DNA of 8,047 nucleotides from Armatimonadota bacterium (GCA_030612605.1 JAUWNO010000088.1:1-8047); one strand, 5' to 3'. Positions 1-6,990 are shown, counted from the first letter of the stretch. The notes: generated by a model not told the origin, from the sequence alone. Made by a program: numbers and translations.

Positions 1-178
1 AAGAAGCCATTTCAAGGATGGTTTTTCGCTTTCGAGAAACTCAAGTTTTTTAGCTTGAAGTATATATTTTCAAAAATTCGTGTTAATTTGTGTAATTCGT
101 AGATAGAATTGGATATTGCCTGCCCCGTAGGGAGCTTGCGACTGTTCGGGGGATATTAAGATTTTTTATGTTTAGTAT
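1..178. other. Gene-free left edge with short tandem near-repeat and GC-rich hairpin
   Basis: No convincing gene end is visible here. One + frame is open from the window edge to a TAG at 100-102, but its 33 codons are Phe/Lys-rich and resemble no family I know. Bases 75-102 hold three near-identical 9-10 base units (AATTCGTGTT, AATTTGTGT, AATTCGTAG). Bases 123-127 (CCCCG) and 147-151 (CGGGG) can form a GC-rich stem around a 19-base loop, which stands out in otherwise AT-rich DNA. The look is of intergenic repeat debris rather than coding sequence. A TATAGA at 176-181 could be a weak -10 for ruvA, but no good -35 accompanies it. Confidence 0.4.
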
Positions 179-208
179 AGACACACTAAAAAATAGAAGG
201 AACCAAAA

Positions 209-814
209 ATGTTTTCTTATTTAAAAGGAATTTTAGCAAAAAAATCTCCATTTTCAGCAGTTGTAGATTGCAGTGGTGTAGGTTACGAAATTAATATTCC
301 CCTCAGCACGTTTGATAAATTACCCGAAATTGGTAAGACCGTTGAAATTCAGATTCATTTTACGATGAATGAAAATGAAGGAATTCGACTTTTTGGTTTC
401 TGGTCGTTAGAAGAAAAAGAGATGTTTCGCCAGCTTCTTTCCATTTCCAAGATAGGTCCCAAAACTGCTATTTCCGTTCTTTCCGGAATTTCTGTTCCAA
501 ATTTAATTCGAGCTGTTCAAACCGGTGATGTCAAGCTGATTTCCACAGTTCCGGGAATTGGAAAAAAATCTGCAGAACGCCTTATCATCGAATTAAAGGA
601 TAAAGTGGGAAAAATCGCCTTTGAAGATGTGCCAATTGCTGATTTGGAAAAGATGGATATTGTGCGCGAAGCAGAATCTGCTTTGATTACACTTGGTTAT
701 AAACTTTACGAAATCAGGAAAGTTCTGACCAGATTAACTAAAGAAAATGATTATGATTCATCGGAAGAGCTTCTAAAAGCTACAATTAAGGATCTGTACA
801 AAAAGAGAAATTAA
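209..814 (+). CDS. ruvA: Holliday junction branch migration complex subunit RuvA
   Basis: RuvA binds four-way DNA junctions as a tetramer and loads the RuvB helicase onto them for branch migration during recombinational repair. The 201 residues match the usual family length and all three domains are visible. An N-terminal OB-fold covers about 1-63 (with CSGVGYEI at 21-28). Two helix-hairpin-helix motifs follow: ISKIGPKTA at 79-87 and VPGIGKKSAERL at 114-125. A flexible linker then leads to the C-terminal RuvB-contacting domain at about 146-200 (AESALITLGY). In the 'acidic pin' loop the residues are Glu55, Asn56 and Glu57, where E. coli has Glu55-Asp56; the loop looks one residue longer. The start is supported by AGAAGGA at 195-201, seven bases upstream. 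The stop codon overlaps the rsmB start by one base (TAATG), so the two are probably translationally coupled. Neither ruvB nor ruvC is in the window. Confidence 0.97.
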   Translation: MFSYLKGILAKKSPFSAVVDCSGVGYEINIPLSTFDKLPEIGKTVEIQIHFTMNENEGIRLFGFWSLEEKEMFRQLLSISKIGPKTAISVLSGISVPNLIRAVQTGDVKLISTVPGIGKKSAERLIIELKDKVGKIAFEDVPIADLEKMDIVREAESALITLGYKLYEIRKVLTRLTKENDYDSSEELLKATIKDLYKKRN

Positions 815-2136
815 TGATAAACATTCGGTTGGAAGCTTATAAAGTAATCCACAAAGTTCTTTTGAAAAACACCTTTTCCGGTCAGCTACTTTTTCAAATC
901 TCAAAAAAAATAAAAAAAGATAAACAGAAACCGGAATTACTTTATATGCTTGTGAAGGGCGTAATTAAGATGCAAGCGAATTTGGATTTTATCGCTTCAC
1001 AATTTACAGAACCTAAAAAATATTCAACCACAAATAAGAAAATAAAAATCCTCATTTATCTGGGACTTTATCAGCTTATCTATTGCGATTCCATTTCTGA
1101 GTACGCTGCGGTTAATGAAACTGTGGCTTTGGCAAAAAAATTGTATGGAGATAAAATCGGGAAGTTCGTAAATGCGATACTTCGAGAATATCTTCGTTCA
1201 GATAAAATTGAATATCCCGCTGATATTTCACAACGTTTGGCTTTTCGATTTTCCTTCCCAAAAGAGACTATCGATTCCTGGTTGGAATATTGGACAGCAG
1301 AAGAAGTTGAAAATCTGTGTAGATATTTTAATGAAGTTCCCAAACTTCAAATGAGGATAAATACACTTGCCACTGAAAAACAAAAGATCATTGAATATTT
1401 TCGAAGAAGAGATTTAGATTTATATGAGACCAAGGCATCAGAAAATATTTTAGTCACAACTCACGGACAGGGAATTTTGAATGATGTAGCTTTTTCAGAA
1501 GGTTATTATTCAGTTCAGGATGCATCAGCGGCAATGGTTGTAGAATTGCTGCAACCAGAACAGGATGAATCGATTTTAGACCTTTTTGCAGGACCGGGTG
1601 GAAAAGTTACTTATATCGCAGAGTTAATGAAAAATACCGGTGAAATTATTGCAGTAGATAAATTTCCCAGGAAAACGAAAAGAATAAAGCAAGCTGCGGA
1701 AAGATTGAAAATCTCGAATATGAATATTATTACTGAAGATGCTTTTAAGTACGGTCCGCTTGCACCGGCATTTGATAAAGTTTTGCTTGACGTTCCCTGT
1801 ACAGGTTCAGGAGTTTTTCAGAAGAAAGCAGAATTACGATGGCAATTGAATCAGGATTTGAATGAACTTCTCAAAATTCAGGAGAATGCTCTGAAGTTGG
1901 GTGCATCTTTTGTAAAAGATAAAGGTTATTTAGTTTACAGCACTTGTTCATTAAATAAAAAAGAAAATGAGCAGCAAGTTGAAAATTTCCTTGTTCGACA
2001 TAAAAATTTTAAACTCGTTTCAGCTTCAGATTGTATTTCGGCAGAATATGTGGAAAACGGTTTTTTGAAGACAATACCGTTCAAACATAGGATGGATGGG
2101 GCTTTTGCTGCAAAGATGAAGAAAATGGAAAAATAA
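814..2136 (+). CDS. rsmB: 16S rRNA (cytosine-C5)-methyltransferase RsmB
   Basis: RsmB uses S-adenosylmethionine to methylate C5 of a cytosine in 16S rRNA (C967 in E. coli). The 440 residues are full length for the family. An N-terminal NusB-like helical RNA-binding domain covers about 1-135, and a Rossmann-type RsmB/NOP2 methyltransferase follows from about 170. The SAM-binding motif DLFAGPGGK is at 256-264, and an acidic residue that would bind the cofactor ribose is Asp282 (AVDKF). Motif IV, LLDVPCTGSG, is at 324-333 with Cys329, the residue that assists enzyme release. Motif VI, YSTCS, is at 375-379 with Cys378, the expected nucleophile. The C-terminal MDGAFAAK corresponds to the usual DGFF-A-K ending. 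The start overlaps the ruvA stop, with only a weak GAGA as ribosome binding site, so translation probably depends on ruvA. In many bacteria rsmB follows fmt; here it follows ruvA. Confidence 0.96.
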   Translation: MINIRLEAYKVIHKVLLKNTFSGQLLFQISKKIKKDKQKPELLYMLVKGVIKMQANLDFIASQFTEPKKYSTTNKKIKILIYLGLYQLIYCDSISEYAAVNETVALAKKLYGDKIGKFVNAILREYLRSDKIEYPADISQRLAFRFSFPKETIDSWLEYWTAEEVENLCRYFNEVPKLQMRINTLATEKQKIIEYFRRRDLDLYETKASENILVTTHGQGILNDVAFSEGYYSVQDASAAMVVELLQPEQDESILDLFAGPGGKVTYIAELMKNTGEIIAVDKFPRKTKRIKQAAERLKISNMNIITEDAFKYGPLAPAFDKVLLDVPCTGSGVFQKKAELRWQLNQDLNELLKIQENALKLGASFVKDKGYLVYSTCSLNKKENEQQVENFLVRHKNFKLVSASDCISAEYVENGFLKTIPFKHRMDGAFAAKMKKMEK

Positions 2137-2150
2137 TTTTTCTTAATTCA

Positions 2151-2258
2151 CCACGACCCCCATCCCTAACCCTTCCTCCTATCGAAGGGGAAGGGAACTG
2201 ACTGCAGCAAAAGGAGATAGATTCTCCCCCTAAATAGGGGGAGTTAGAGAGGGTTTGG
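2151..2258. repeat. Intergenic inverted-repeat element with two GC-rich hairpins
   Basis: Two hairpins lie about 30 bases apart. The left stem pairs CCCTTCCTCCT (2170-2180) with AGGGGAAGGG and its neighbour (2185-2195), with one mismatch and one G-T pair. The right stem is perfect: CTCCCCCT (2224-2231) pairs with AGGGGGAG (2236-2243) around AAAT. The left half reads CCATCCCTAACCC and the reverse complement of the right half reads CCAAACCCTCTCTAAC, so the halves are diverged inverted copies of one unit. The C/G tracts contrast sharply with the surrounding AT-rich DNA. This looks like a non-coding interspersed element of the REP/MITE kind. The minus-strand open frame across it (2081-2317), with its PSPSIGGRVRDGG stretch, is best explained as a chance reading of the repeat. 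It follows the rsmB stop by 14 bases and could stabilise the rsmB mRNA 3' end, though no T-tract follows. Confidence 0.7.
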
Positions 2259-2316
2259 AAAATATCGAGTATTTCATCAGTTTTCACACACTCTGTCTGT
2301 TTGGGAATACAATGCA

Positions 2317-2338
2317 TTACGAAAGAGGACTTTCGTAA
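2317..2338 (+). promoter_or_regulatory. 9-bp hairpin in the leader of the PASTA gene
   Basis: TTACGAAAG (2317-2325) and CTTTCGTAA (2330-2338) form a perfect 9-bp stem around the tetraloop AGGA. Directly downstream two competing weaker stems are possible: CAAAC/GTTTG (2343-2347 with 2353-2357) and ATTTAGT/ACTAAAT (2348-2354 with 2365-2371). They share bases and cannot both form. The second ends 12 bases before the GGAG (2384-2387) of the PASTA gene. No T-tract follows the strong stem, so it is not an ordinary intrinsic terminator. It could be a leader structure or part of another intergenic repeat; the sequence alone does not decide. Confidence 0.4.
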
Positions 2339-2393
2339 CGAGCAAACATTTAGTTTGATATTAGACTAAATATTTTAATTTATGGAGATTTAA

Positions 2394-2972
2394 ATGAAAA
2401 AGATTAAATCTTTTCTAATTGCTGTTTTAATTCTGATTCTGGTTTTTATTATTGGATTTTTTGGAATAAATGTTGCGATGAAGATAGTTGTGGGACACGG
2501 AAATGAAGTGAAAGTTCCGGATATTATTGGGATGAACTATGCTGTGGCAAGGAAACAATGTAAAGGTTTCAAGCTTTATGTTCAGGAAGAAGAATTGCTT
2601 CATAATGATGAGATTGAAAAAGGTAGAATTATCTCGCAAAATCCTCATCCGAATATTTTAACAAAAAAGTACAGAACTATCTCTGTTGTGGTTAGTAAAG
2701 GTCCTGAGATGGTTCGGATTCCATACTTGGATAATTTGAGTATTAGAGAAGCAAAGCTGAAATTGGAAAATGCCGGTCTTTTCCTGGGAAATAAAATCTA
2801 TCGTTATTCCGATGTTGTGAAGAAGAATAGGATAGTTTATTCCAGACCCAATGCAGATGATTTGATTGCCCGAAAGAGCGAAGTTGATGTTATAATCAGT
2901 CTTGGCGAGCTTCCTGATGCATCAGATAAGTATGATAAGTATAAAAATCTTCTTGAAGGTGCAGGAGATTAA
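2394..2972 (+). CDS. Membrane-anchored protein with two PASTA domains
   Basis: PASTA domains are about 65-residue modules that bind peptidoglycan fragments or beta-lactams, usually at the outer end of Ser/Thr kinases or penicillin-binding proteins. This 192-residue protein has only a two-residue-scale cytoplasmic tip (Lys-rich MKKIK) and one membrane segment at about 7-29. Two PASTA repeats follow: about 37-103 (VKVPDIIGM, ending VVVSKGPE) and about 106-171 (VRIPYLDNLS, ending VIISLGE). The tail at 172-192 is acidic and polar. No kinase or transpeptidase part is present or fused in the adjacent frames. The predicted orientation places the PASTA repeats in the periplasm. The start is supported by GGAG at 2384-2387, six bases before ATG. 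It follows rsmB across a 257-base gap containing a repeat element, so co-transcription is possible but unproven. A cell-wall sensing or scaffolding role is inference from the domains. Confidence 0.88.
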   Translation: MKKIKSFLIAVLILILVFIIGFFGINVAMKIVVGHGNEVKVPDIIGMNYAVARKQCKGFKLYVQEEELLHNDEIEKGRIISQNPHPNILTKKYRTISVVVSKGPEMVRIPYLDNLSIREAKLKLENAGLFLGNKIYRYSDVVKKNRIVYSRPNADDLIARKSEVDVIISLGELPDASDKYDKYKNLLEGAGD

Positions 2973-3021
2973 TCTAAAAGAGAGAATAATAAAAAAAAGG
3001 ATTCTGCAAAATAAAAAAAGG

Positions 3022-3128
3022 CTGTCTTTCTGAGGAAAACTTCGAAGTAGTTTCTAACGAAGAATCTCATTATAAGCGGAGAACCTTCGATGGAAAAGCA
3101 ATCCGGCAGCTGCCGGGTCAGGATGACG
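3022..3128. repeat. Degenerate interspersed inverted-repeat element
   Basis: The ends are imperfect inverted repeats: TGTCTTTCTGAG at 3023-3034 against CGTCATCCTGAC, the reverse complement of 3117-3128. Inside, CGAAG..TCTC (3058-3068) pairs with GAGA..CTTCG (3079-3089) around a 10-base loop. A perfect 14-base palindrome, CCGGCAGCTGCCGG, lies at 3103-3116. The pattern of TTCTGAG, then CGAAGAATCTC, then a mirrored right half ending in CAGGATGAC is one I associate with short intergenic repeats common in uncultured FCB-type genomes. That association is from memory and unchecked here. The element lies between the PASTA gene and the peptidase gene, and the peptidase reading frame continues upstream into it. 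That overlap argues against an upstream start for the peptidase. Confidence 0.6.
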
Positions 3129-3172
3129 AAAACACTCAACTTTGCAGAATGTTTTAATAATAAAAAAATAAT

Positions 3173-3176
3173 GGAG
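3173..3176 (+). promoter_or_regulatory. Ribosome binding site fixing the peptidase start
   Basis: GGAG lies six bases before the ATG at 3183, and the 31 codons that could extend the frame to an ATG at 3090 fall mostly within the intergenic repeat. An in-frame ATG at 3171 overlaps the GGAG itself and so is disfavoured. Starting at 3183 puts a textbook signal peptide (MKKIG, then a hydrophobic stretch) exactly at the N-terminus. Confidence 0.8.
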
Positions 3177-3182
3177 AAAACA

Positions 3183-6100
3183 ATGAAAAAAATCGGAGTA
3201 GTTTTAACGTTTATTTTAATAACAAGTTTTATTTTTGCCAATCAAACTCAGGTTATTGAATATTCAGACAGTTGGGGAAATCAAGGTTTCGATCTGGAGC
3301 TTCAAACAAGCTCAAAAGTCGAAGTAAATCATTCCATTCAGAAATTCGTTTTACAAGAATCGGAGATTAATGGAGAGATATTGCAAACAGTTTTATTACC
3401 CGGGAATTTTTTGCCGAATGATGAAGGAATGCCCAATCTGCCGGGTAATGGCAGATATATTGCAATACCTCAGGGAGCAATAGCTGAACTGAGGATTCTG
3501 GATTTCCGCACAGAACTTTACACAAATATTGATCTTTCTTCAGCACCTCGAATCCCGCTGGATACTGAAGATGGACCTTTGGAATATAATAGAAATGAAT
3601 CAGTATATTCTAGAAATGAATATTATCCTGCGAGCCCTGTTCAATTGGGAGAACAAACCAGGATTCGCGGAGTGGATGTTGTTATGTTAGGAATTACTCC
3701 CTTCCAATACAATCCGGTCACAAAAGAATTATTGGTTTACAAAGATTTGAAAATAGAAGTGTCTTTTATTGGAGGAAATGGACATTTTGGAGAAGACCGT
3801 CTTCGAAATCGCTGGTGGGATCCAATTTTGCGAGACATGATTTTGAACGAGCAATCTATTCCTGAAATGACTTATAATTACGATTTTCAAAGTCGCGAAG
3901 ATGGTGCTGAATATCTAATTATTTGTCCTGATGATCCAATATTTTTAGCATGGGCAGATTCAATCAGGATTTTCAGGAATCAACAGGGGATTTCAACTTT
4001 TATTGTTACAACCACTGAAGCTGGCGGTAACACTCCAACAGCAATTCAGAATTACATTGATGATGCTTATGAAAACTGGGATCCTGCACCTGTTGCAGTA
4101 TTACTATTAGGAGATTATGGAACAACTGGCAATTCCGTGGTTTCACCGATTTATAATAACTATTGTGTTTCTGATAACATATTTGCTGATGTTTCCGGCA
4201 ACATGTTGCCGGATATTGTATTTGCTCGAATGACAGCGCAAAATGAAACTCATTTGGAAACAATGGTCACAAAATTTATAAACTATGAAAGAAATCCTCC
4301 CACAAATCCGGATTTTTATGCTCATCCAATTACTGCTCTGGGCTGGCAAACCGAACGTTGGTTCCAAATCTGTTCCGAATCGATTGGCGGTTTCTGGCAT
4401 AATGAGCTCGGTAAAGATCAAGTTAGAATTAATGCAATTTACCAGGGAAATCCAAATGTTGATCCCTGGTCAACGAACCAAAATACTTATATGGTAACAA
4501 GTTATTTCGGTCCAAATGGATTGGGATATATTCCAGCTACTCCTGCTGAACTTGGTGGATGGACCGGCGGAAATGCTGCAATGGTAAATAATGCTATCAA
4601 TAGTGGTGCTTTTGTGCTGCAACATCGTGACCATGGAGGTACAACAGGTTGGGGAGAACCTGCTTATGGAAATAATAATATCGGCAGCCTCACGAATACT
4701 GATCTTGTTTATGTGTTTTCCATCAACTGCTTAACAGGAAAATATAATATTGCAGGAGAATGTTTTGCAGAAAAATTCCATAGATACACACACAATGGCA
4801 ATAACTCAGGAGCTTTGGGTCTGATTGCTGCATCGGAAGTTTCATATTCATTTGTAAACGATACATATATTTGGGGAGTATATGATAATATGTGGCCAGA
4901 GTTTATGCCGGATTATGGAAATCCGCAAATTGAGGAAAGAGGGATTTTGCCTGCATTTGGAAATGCATCCGGTAAATACTTTCTTCAACAATCCGGTTGG
5001 CCCTCGAATCCTGCTAGTAAAGCTGTAACTTACAACCTGTTCCATCATCATGGTGATGCTTTCTCCACAGTATATTCGGAAATGCCTCAGGATCTTACGG
5101 TTTCACACGATGATGTTTTAGAAAGCGGAATGACATCTTTTGAAGTAACTGCAGATGAAGGTTCATTGATTGGATTAAGCGTAAATAATGAAGTTATCGG
5201 CGTAGGTGATGGTACAGGTTCACCTGTTTCTATCGAAATTCCTGCTCAGATGCCTGGATATAACATGCTGGTCACAGTTACAAATCAGAATTACTATCGT
5301 TATAAAGCAGAAGTACCGATTATTCCTTTTGATGGTGGTTATATCGTTATTGATAGTTTGACCATTACTGACGAAAATGGTAACAATGATGGTGAGTGTG
5401 ATGCTGGTGAGGAAATTCTTTTGACCTATCATTTTCGAAATGTAGGAAACCAACCGGAAGGGATTGTTGTGTTCATGGTTGAAAATGATACGACCTATCT
5501 GCAGCTTGAAGAGAATTTTCTGCTTATTGATGGATTGGATGCTGGAGCAACTTCTTCACTTGATATTGTAGGAAATATCAGTTTTGCATGTGAGAATGGA
5601 CAAATTCTTACTGTGATTGGTTCAGTTATGAACATGGAAGGCGTCTTTGTTCGAACAGATTATATTCCTGTAGTCAAACTGCCGAAAATCTATGTTGATC
5701 TGGAATATGTTTCAGTGCAGATAGTACAACCTGAGATCATTGAATATCCGTTTATGATCGAGAATATAGGAGGAGAAGAGTTGAGCTGTGAATTCATAAA
5801 TAATTCCAATCAGGCAGCAGATTTATCAGCCACAGACGGTTATCTCAGTATTCCTCATATTGAAGCTTATAATAACCTTTCCGAATTTACTGTGATGGCT
5901 TGGCTTTATATTCCTGAAAATGGTCATCTCGGGTATGTTTTGAATAAAGGTTCTTCTTATGCTGAAAGCAGTTTTGCCATCACCATTTTGAACCTGAATT
6001 TCATAACCTGTTATTTCTGGGATGCTACCGGCGAGAGAATTACTTTAACGGCAACTGTCAGTCTAGCTGAGGAACAATGGAACCATGTTGCAGTAACTGT

Positions 6101-6935
6101 TTCGGAAACAAATATCAAATTTTATTTCAATGGCAACCTTGTAGAAGAAGTAGATTTCGTTTCCCCGATTTTCTCAACTGAAGATATGATAATTGTAGGA
6201 GCACATAATTCCGGCAGTTTTGAATTTGATGGATATATAGATGAACTTTCATTTTTCAATTCTTATTTGGAAGAATCTGAAATTCAGGAAAAGATGCAAA
6301 TGACTGTGCATATAATTGAAGATAATCTTATCAGTAATTATCGTTTTGATGCAGATTCCGGACTTGATGATTTAACAGGCAACAACAATGCTGTTAGTGT
6401 GGGAGATGTAACATTTGATGCACTGGGAGCGAACATCATGACCTGGTTTGGATTTCCTGAAACTGTAATAACAGTGCCGGCGTATGAATCTACTCAAGCA
6501 GTTTTGCAATTCAATCCTATCGGTTACCCGGAAGATACTTACTCTTCTTCCTTTTCAATTTTGAGTAATTCCGCTTATAATAATGAAATAACAATTCCTG
6601 TCAGTTTGGAATATCTGACTTCCTTTGAAAATAACACTGTTATTAAAAATGATTTTGACTTACATAGCTATCCTAATCCTTTCAATCCAAGTACAACTTT
6701 CTCATTCTCGATACCTAATGACAGCCAGGTGGAGCTGACAATCTTTAATATCAAGGGACAAGAGGTGAAACAGCTTCTCAGCAATTCAGCAGGTCAGCTC
6801 TTAGCAGGGCAACACTCTGTAACCTGGGATGGAAAAGATGCTTCCGGAAATTTGGTTGGAACCGGAATCTATTTTTCAAAATTAAGCATAAATGGTAAAA
6901 ATAGAGCAATGAAAAAGGTGCTGCTTTTGAAATAA
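3183..6935 (+). CDS. Secreted gingipain-like (C25) cysteine peptidase with LamG domain and C-terminal sorting tail
   Basis: This is a 1250-residue exported cysteine peptidase of the gingipain family. A signal peptide covers about 1-19 (cleavage likely after FIFA). A C25-type propeptide covers about 20-230, with its typical YYPASPV and TPFQYNPVTKELLVYKDL. The peptidase domain covers about 243-620. The expected catalytic His is H484 (HRDHGG) and the Cys is C516 (SINCLTG); the 32-residue spacing is close to that of RgpB. An Ig-like domain follows (about 636-715), then a beta domain opening with an acidic loop, NGNNDGECDAGE (732-743), that could bind calcium. A beta-sandwich resembling BACON/ASH repeats is split (837-875 and 1085-1145) around a LamG/concanavalin-like domain (about 880-1065: VMAWLYI, WNHVAVTV, FYFNGNLV, GYIDELSFF). 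The C-terminus (about 1160-1250; YPNPFNPST, TWDGKDASG, GTGIYF) is a type-A sorting/FlgD-like tail. Such tails direct cargo to a type IX-type secretion system in Bacteroidota. Substrate specificity cannot be read from the sequence. Confidence 0.93.
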   Translation: MKKIGVVLTFILITSFIFANQTQVIEYSDSWGNQGFDLELQTSSKVEVNHSIQKFVLQESEINGEILQTVLLPGNFLPNDEGMPNLPGNGRYIAIPQGAIAELRILDFRTELYTNIDLSSAPRIPLDTEDGPLEYNRNESVYSRNEYYPASPVQLGEQTRIRGVDVVMLGITPFQYNPVTKELLVYKDLKIEVSFIGGNGHFGEDRLRNRWWDPILRDMILNEQSIPEMTYNYDFQSREDGAEYLIICPDDPIFLAWADSIRIFRNQQGISTFIVTTTEAGGNTPTAIQNYIDDAYENWDPAPVAVLLLGDYGTTGNSVVSPIYNNYCVSDNIFADVSGNMLPDIVFARMTAQNETHLETMVTKFINYERNPPTNPDFYAHPITALGWQTERWFQICSESIGGFWHNELGKDQVRINAIYQGNPNVDPWSTNQNTYMVTSYFGPNGLGYIPATPAELGGWTGGNAAMVNNAINSGAFVLQHRDHGGTTGWGEPAYGNNNIGSLTNTDLVYVFSINCLTGKYNIAGECFAEKFHRYTHNGNNSGALGLIAASEVSYSFVNDTYIWGVYDNMWPEFMPDYGNPQIEERGILPAFGNASGKYFLQQSGWPSNPASKAVTYNLFHHHGDAFSTVYSEMPQDLTVSHDDVLESGMTSFEVTADEGSLIGLSVNNEVIGVGDGTGSPVSIEIPAQMPGYNMLVTVTNQNYYRYKAEVPIIPFDGGYIVIDSLTITDENGNNDGECDAGEEILLTYHFRNVGNQPEGIVVFMVENDTTYLQLEENFLLIDGLDAGATSSLDIVGNISFACENGQILTVIGSVMNMEGVFVRTDYIPVVKLPKIYVDLEYVSVQIVQPEIIEYPFMIENIGGEELSCEFINNSNQAADLSATDGYLSIPHIEAYNNLSEFTVMAWLYIPENGHLGYVLNKGSSYAESSFAITILNLNFITCYFWDATGERITLTATVSLAEEQWNHVAVTVSETNIKFYFNGNLVEEVDFVSPIFSTEDMIIVGAHNSGSFEFDGYIDELSFFNSYLEESEIQEKMQMTVHIIEDNLISNYRFDADSGLDDLTGNNNAVSVGDVTFDALGANIMTWFGFPETVITVPAYESTQAVLQFNPIGYPEDTYSSSFSILSNSAYNNEITIPVSLEYLTSFENNTVIKNDFDLHSYPNPFNPSTTFSFSIPNDSQVELTIFNIKGQEVKQLLSNSAGQLLAGQHSVTWDGKDASGNLVGTGIYFSKLSINGKNRAMKKVLLLK

Positions 6936-6961
6936 TACTAAAAACGAATTTAATTAAACCT

Positions 6962-6990
6962 GAGACGCTTTTTGAGCGTCTCTTTTTGTT
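6962..6990 (+). terminator. Rho-independent terminator after the peptidase gene
   Basis: GAGACGCT (6962-6969) pairs perfectly with AGCGTCTC (6975-6982) around the loop TTTTG, and is followed directly by TTTTTGTT (6983-6990). The stem begins 26 bases after the peptidase stop codon. It cleanly separates that transcript from gyrB. Confidence 0.92.

Noticed and set aside
2081..2317. Minus-strand 78-codon open frame
   Set aside because: It overlaps the end of rsmB and reads through the two-hairpin repeat; its PSPSIGGRVRDGG stretch is the translation of the repeat and no family is recognisable.
3129..3155. AAAACA/TGTTTT inverted repeat before the peptidase gene
   Set aside because: Only six A/T-dominated pairs around a 15-base loop, expected by chance in such AT-rich DNA.
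3090..3182. N-terminal extension of the peptidase frame to an ATG at 3090
   Set aside because: It begins inside the intergenic repeat, has no ribosome binding site of note, and would bury the signal peptide 31 residues inside. The ATG at 3183 has GGAG six bases upstream.
2969..3241. Minus-strand 90-codon open frame, Phe/Leu-rich
   Set aside because: It is the complement of A-rich intergenic DNA, the repeat and the signal-peptide coding region; its hydrophobicity follows from T-rich composition.
3590..3625. Repeated TAGAAATGAA 21 bases apart within the peptidase propeptide region
   Set aside because: It encodes the similar peptides NRNES and SRNEY in an otherwise normal propeptide; a single pair is too little to call a repeat array.
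4006..5453. Several small open frames on both strands within the peptidase gene
   Set aside because: They are opposite or out of frame with conserved peptidase and Ig-like sequence and lack ribosome binding sites or recognisable content.
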